Part shown: positions 61,368 to 64,000 of the stretch, piece by piece
Numbering within the stretch: the stretch's first letter is position 1
Layout: every line of letters begins with the position of its first letter
DNA from: Paenibacillus glycinis
GTDB lineage: Bacteria > Bacillota > Bacilli > Paenibacillales > Paenibacillaceae
Length of the DNA stretch: 64,000 bases
Reading direction: 5' to 3'
NCBI RefSeq assembly: GCF_009909185.1
Contig: NZ_JAAAMV010000010.1
Location: 117,558 to 181,557, forward strand
Position numbers and translations under genes: made by a program
Notes under the pieces: model-generated
The model's input: the letters and a program-made list of their open reading frames with translations, nothing else
Told to the model about the DNA's origin: nothing
Database searches by the model: none

Positions 61368-63225
61368 CGGGGCCGTCGCGGCCGTGCGGAGGCTCGTCTC
61401 GGGAGCGGGGGCAGGCGTGCGCTTCCTGCGCCGTTTTACGATCCCGCGCCAGTGGCTGCTCGCGTACCTGCTGCTCATCGTCGTGCCGGCGGGCCTATTC
61501 CTGTACGGCTACTACGAGCGCTCGGCCAAGATCCTGAAGGACGAGGTCGTCCGCACGATGCAGCAAACGCTGAAGCAGGCGGGCAGCAACCTGTCGTACC
61601 GGCTGGAGCATTTGCAGGACATCAGCAACGCGGCGTTCATGAATTCGAACCTGCACGCGTACCTGTCCGTCGGCGCGGACGATCAGTCGATCGCGATTCA
61701 ATTGGAGGTCGTCAAGGACCTGCGTTATCTGGTCGATACCGTGCAGCTGAACTCCGACGTCTTCCACGTGCGCTTGTTCGTCGACAAGTCGAAGCTGTAC
61801 GCGGCCGAACGCATCAATTTCTTCTCGCTCGACAGCTTGAAGGACGACCCGTTATACGCCTCGGTCATCGCGGCCAACGGCGGCATCGTCTGGACGGGCG
61901 ATTACAACGAAACCTTCCTGGATGCGGGAGACCAGCGGATCTTCTCGTTGGCCCGGATGCTGCGCGACCCCAATCATTACGACAAAGTCTCGGGCGTGCT
62001 GATGATCGACGTGAAGGAAAGCATGGTGGGCGATATCCTGTCGGCGCTGCAGTTCTCGCCGGGGACGCAGGTGTACCTCGTCGATCCGAACGGCACGATC
62101 GTCTATCACCCCGACCGGGCGCGGATCGGCGCCGGCATCGATCCCGCCGTCCAGGCGGTGTTGAACCGGGGCAGCGAGGGCGCCGGCTCGTTGAAGCTGA
62201 ACGGCGAGGTCAACGACGTGATGTTCGCGACGCTCGATCCGACCGGCTGGAAGCTGGTGGCGCAGGGCACCGAGTCCCAGCTGTCGCGCCGCGCGGTGCA
62301 GCTGACGCAGAAGTCGGAATGGACCTCGCTGCTGGAATACATCGCGCTCTTCCTGCTCCTGCCCTTCGTGCTGCTGGCCATCATCGTGCGCGGCATGAAC
62401 CGGCGGGTCAAGCAGGTCATCACCGTGATCCGCAAGGAGGGAACGGAAAGCAGCCTCAGCGAGCTGCCGCCCGTCAACGGGGATTTCCACCTGCTGGAGC
62501 GGAGCGTCGACCACCTGATCCTCCGGGTGCGGACGCTCGTCGAGGAGAAGTACAAGGCCCAGCTCCACGAGCGCGAGGCGCAGCTGCAAGCGCTGCAGGC
62601 GCAGATCAATCCGCACTTTCTGTACAACACGCTCGATACGATCAATTGGATCGCGATCGGCAAGGGGGCGTCGGACATCAGCCAGATGATCGACAGCTTG
62701 GCCAAATACTTCCGCCTCAGCTTGAACAAAGGCAAGACGATCGTCAGCGTGGAAGACGAGCTGCGCCTGGCGCAGGTGTACCTGGAGATTCAGCAGAGCC
62801 GCTTTCCGAATACGTTCGCCTTCGAGCTGGACTGCGAGCCGGGCGTCGAGGCGTACGCGATGCCGAAGCTGATCCTGCAGCCGATCGTCGAGAACGCGCT
62901 GCTGCACGGCATCCGCAAGGCGAAAGGAAAGCCCGGCGTCATTCGCATCTCCGCCCGGGAGGAGCAGGGAGATCTGCTCTTCGCCGTCTCCGATAACGGC
63001 ATCGGCATGGACGAGGGACTGGTGCGCCAGCTGCTGACGGAAGCGCCGAGCGAGGCCCGGGACGACGGCGCCGGCAACGGGAGCTCGTACGGGCTGTACA
63101 ACGTCAACGAGCGGATCAAGCTGTACGCCGGCGACCACTACGGGCTTAGCGTCGTGTCGGAGCTCGGCGCGGGCACGACCGTGCTCGTTCGGCTGAAGGC
63201 CGAGCGCGCGGGAGCGCGGGAATAG
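61360..63225 (+). CDS. YesM-type sensor histidine kinase
   Basis: A 621-residue membrane kinase. Helix 1 is WLLAYLLLIVVPAGLFLYGY, followed by an extracellular double-Cache-like sensor (about 55-315), helix 2 YIALFLLLPFVLLAIIVRGM, a HAMP-like linker, and the His_kinase domain with phospho-acceptor QINPHFLYNTLDTINW. The HATPase_c domain has PIVENALLHGI (N box) and VSDNGIGMDEG (G box). It lacks the usual HisKA dimerisation domain, as YesM/LytS kinases do. It should sense an external carbohydrate signal and phosphorylate the coupled regulator. Confidence 0.95.
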   Translation: MRSGAVAAVRRLVSGAGAGVRFLRRFTIPRQWLLAYLLLIVVPAGLFLYGYYERSAKILKDEVVRTMQQTLKQAGSNLSYRLEHLQDISNAAFMNSNLHAYLSVGADDQSIAIQLEVVKDLRYLVDTVQLNSDVFHVRLFVDKSKLYAAERINFFSLDSLKDDPLYASVIAANGGIVWTGDYNETFLDAGDQRIFSLARMLRDPNHYDKVSGVLMIDVKESMVGDILSALQFSPGTQVYLVDPNGTIVYHPDRARIGAGIDPAVQAVLNRGSEGAGSLKLNGEVNDVMFATLDPTGWKLVAQGTESQLSRRAVQLTQKSEWTSLLEYIALFLLLPFVLLAIIVRGMNRRVKQVITVIRKEGTESSLSELPPVNGDFHLLERSVDHLILRVRTLVEEKYKAQLHEREAQLQALQAQINPHFLYNTLDTINWIAIGKGASDISQMIDSLAKYFRLSLNKGKTIVSVEDELRLAQVYLEIQQSRFPNTFAFELDCEPGVEAYAMPKLILQPIVENALLHGIRKAKGKPGVIRISAREEQGDLLFAVSDNGIGMDEGLVRQLLTEAPSEARDDGAGNGSSYGLYNVNERIKLYAGDHYGLSVVSELGAGTTVLVRLKAERAGARE

Positions 63226-63377
63226 GGGCGCGGTACGCGCCAGAGCAGCCGCTTCGGTTCACGGGGCGGCTTTTCCATGCGCGGCCATGCCGGTCCGTCG
63301 GCCCCGGGAGAAGAGGCGCTGCGTCAACCGGAAAAGTTTTTGGTTAAAAAGGGTTGCGTCCCAGGATTTTCTGTGCT

Positions 63378-63403
63378 AAATTAAATTATATAAAATTGAT
63401 TTG
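63378..63403 (+). promoter_or_regulatory. OhrR operator upstream of ohr
   Basis: This AT-rich 26-base site matches the Bacillus OhrR operator pattern (AATTAAATTGTATACAATT repeated) at about 21 positions, and lies 39 bases before the ohr start. Derepression by organic peroxides is expected. The ohrR gene itself is not seen beside it. Confidence 0.65.
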
Positions 63404-63442
63404 TGCACAAATAAAATGAACAAACCAAAAGGAGAGATCGAC

Positions 63443-63868
63443 ATGGAAACATTGTATACGGCAATCGCAACGGCTGAAGGCGGAAGAAACGGACGGGTGA
63501 CCTCCTCGGACGGCGTCCTGGACTTGAACTTGACGATGCCCAAATCGATGGGCGGCAACGGCGCGGAAGGCACGAATCCGGAGCAGCTGTTCGCAGCCGG
63601 CTATGCCGCATGCTTCCACAGCGCGCTTCAATTGGTCGCGCGGACGCAGAAGGTGCAGCATGAAGGCACGGACGTGACGGCGCATATCAGCATCGGCAAA
63701 GGAGCCGACGGCGGCTTCCAATTGGCGGCTCAGCTTCACGTGAACGTGGACGGCGTCGATCAACAGACGGCGGAAGAGCTGGTGAAGGCGGCGCACGGCG
63801 TCTGCCCGTATTCGAAAGCGACCCGCGGCAACATTGAAGTGAAACTGGTCGTAAACGGCCAGCAATAA
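63443..63868 (+). CDS. ohr: Organic hydroperoxide resistance protein (Ohr/OsmC family)
   Basis: A thiol peroxidase that reduces organic hydroperoxides. The 141 residues contain peroxidatic Cys57 in GYAACFHSAL and resolving Cys121 in VCPYSKATRGNIEV, plus Arg18 and Glu47 of the active site. LDLNLTMPKSMGG and NPEQLFAAGYA are Ohr signatures. ATG at 63443 follows AAAAGGAGAG; upstream in-frame starts are within the operator region. It is a single-gene unit. Confidence 0.95.
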   Translation: METLYTAIATAEGGRNGRVTSSDGVLDLNLTMPKSMGGNGAEGTNPEQLFAAGYAACFHSALQLVARTQKVQHEGTDVTAHISIGKGADGGFQLAAQLHVNVDGVDQQTAEELVKAAHGVCPYSKATRGNIEVKLVVNGQQ

Positions 63869-63890
63869 TAGCGGTTCTCCCGCACGAACA

Positions 63891-63933
63891 AGCGCCGGCC
63901 GGCATCCCGCAGAGGATGACGGCCGGCGCTTTC
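63891..63933 (+). terminator. Terminator of ohr
   Basis: AGCGCCGGCCG (63891-63901) pairs with CGGCCGGCGCT (63920-63930), with GCATCC/GGATGA pairing partly inside, then TTT. The 3' arm is the start of the tandem repeat that follows. Confidence 0.75.
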
Positions 63934-64000
63934 GCGTAGCGCGGCGCTTTCGCGTAGCGCGGCGCTTTCGCGTAGCGCGGCGCTTTCGCGTAGCGCGGCG
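63925..64000. repeat. 18-bp tandem repeat at the window edge
   Basis: Four exact copies of GGCGCTTTCGCGTAGCGC begin at 63925, 63943, 63961 and 63979, and a fifth is cut by the window end. Each unit can fold as a small hairpin (GCGCT/AGCGC). The array continues the 3' arm of the ohr terminator. Confidence 0.95.

Noticed and set aside
1..64000. CRISPR arrays, insertion sequences, prophage genes, tRNA and rRNA genes
   Set aside because: Looked for repeats with spacers, transposase motifs, structural phage genes and conserved RNA sequences; none found.

Overview
This 64 kb window is high-GC chromosomal DNA from an endospore-forming Bacillota, most likely a Paenibacillus or Cohnella relative. The reasons are a complete gerA-type germinant receptor operon, strong AAGGAGG-type ribosome binding sites, frequent GTG/TTG starts, LplABC/YesMN-type sugar uptake genes, and many Gram-positive lipoproteins. 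No rRNA, tRNA, CRISPR array or insertion sequence was recognised.

Layout. 1-3.4 kb: assimilatory sulfite reductase cysJI (cysJ is cut by the window edge). 3.6-8.3 kb: a tandem winged-helix protein, a chromosomal ParM/ParR-type actin segregation pair, and a Tet(M)-like ribosomal protection GTPase. The promoters of the par pair and the GTPase share the same -35 element and spacing. 8.5-13.5 kb: a GDSL-alpha/beta hydrolase fusion, an MFS exporter, a small membrane protein and a Fur-controlled siderophore-binding lipoprotein. 13.6-17.5 kb: a very large AAA/GAF/LuxR regulator.

17.8-34.9 kb is the most interesting part: a biosynthetic locus on one strand. It encodes a LivJ-like binding lipoprotein, a three-part NHLM peptide exporter (HlyD, C39-peptidase ABC, second ABC), three NHLP-leader peptide precursors with different cores, an SDF-type symporter, a two-domain GNAT, a ketosynthase fused to a degenerate ketosynthase, an acyl carrier protein, a FabG-type ketoreductase, a degenerate SDR, an AcpS phosphopantetheinyl transferase and a second binding lipoprotein. 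No classical RiPP cyclase, dehydratase or radical SAM enzyme is present. The gene content suggests a lipidated (acylated) peptide: a dedicated carrier-protein acyl-assembly line plus GNAT acyltransferase acting on NHLP precursors, exported and cleaved after Gly-Gly by the peptidase transporter.

35-40.9 kb: a 6-phosphogluconate dehydrogenase, a transaldolase-like protein, a MarR-controlled flavin reductase/LLM monooxygenase pair and a diguanylate cyclase. 41-45 kb: the ger operon (AA, AC, small D-type subunit, AB). 45.3-50.2 kb: a YetF-like protein, an NAD-epimerase, a GNAT, a kptA gene broken by an amber codon, and a divergent HxlR regulator/quinone-oxidoreductase-like pair. 50.4-54.4 kb: the sulfonate operon ssuA-ssuD-ssuC-ssuB behind a leader with an attenuator-like hairpin. 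54.8-63.2 kb: a carbohydrate ABC importer (two permeases plus lipoprotein), an FAD-dependent oxidoreductase and a YesN/YesM two-component system. 63.4 kb: ohr with an OhrR operator, then an 18-bp tandem repeat running off the end.
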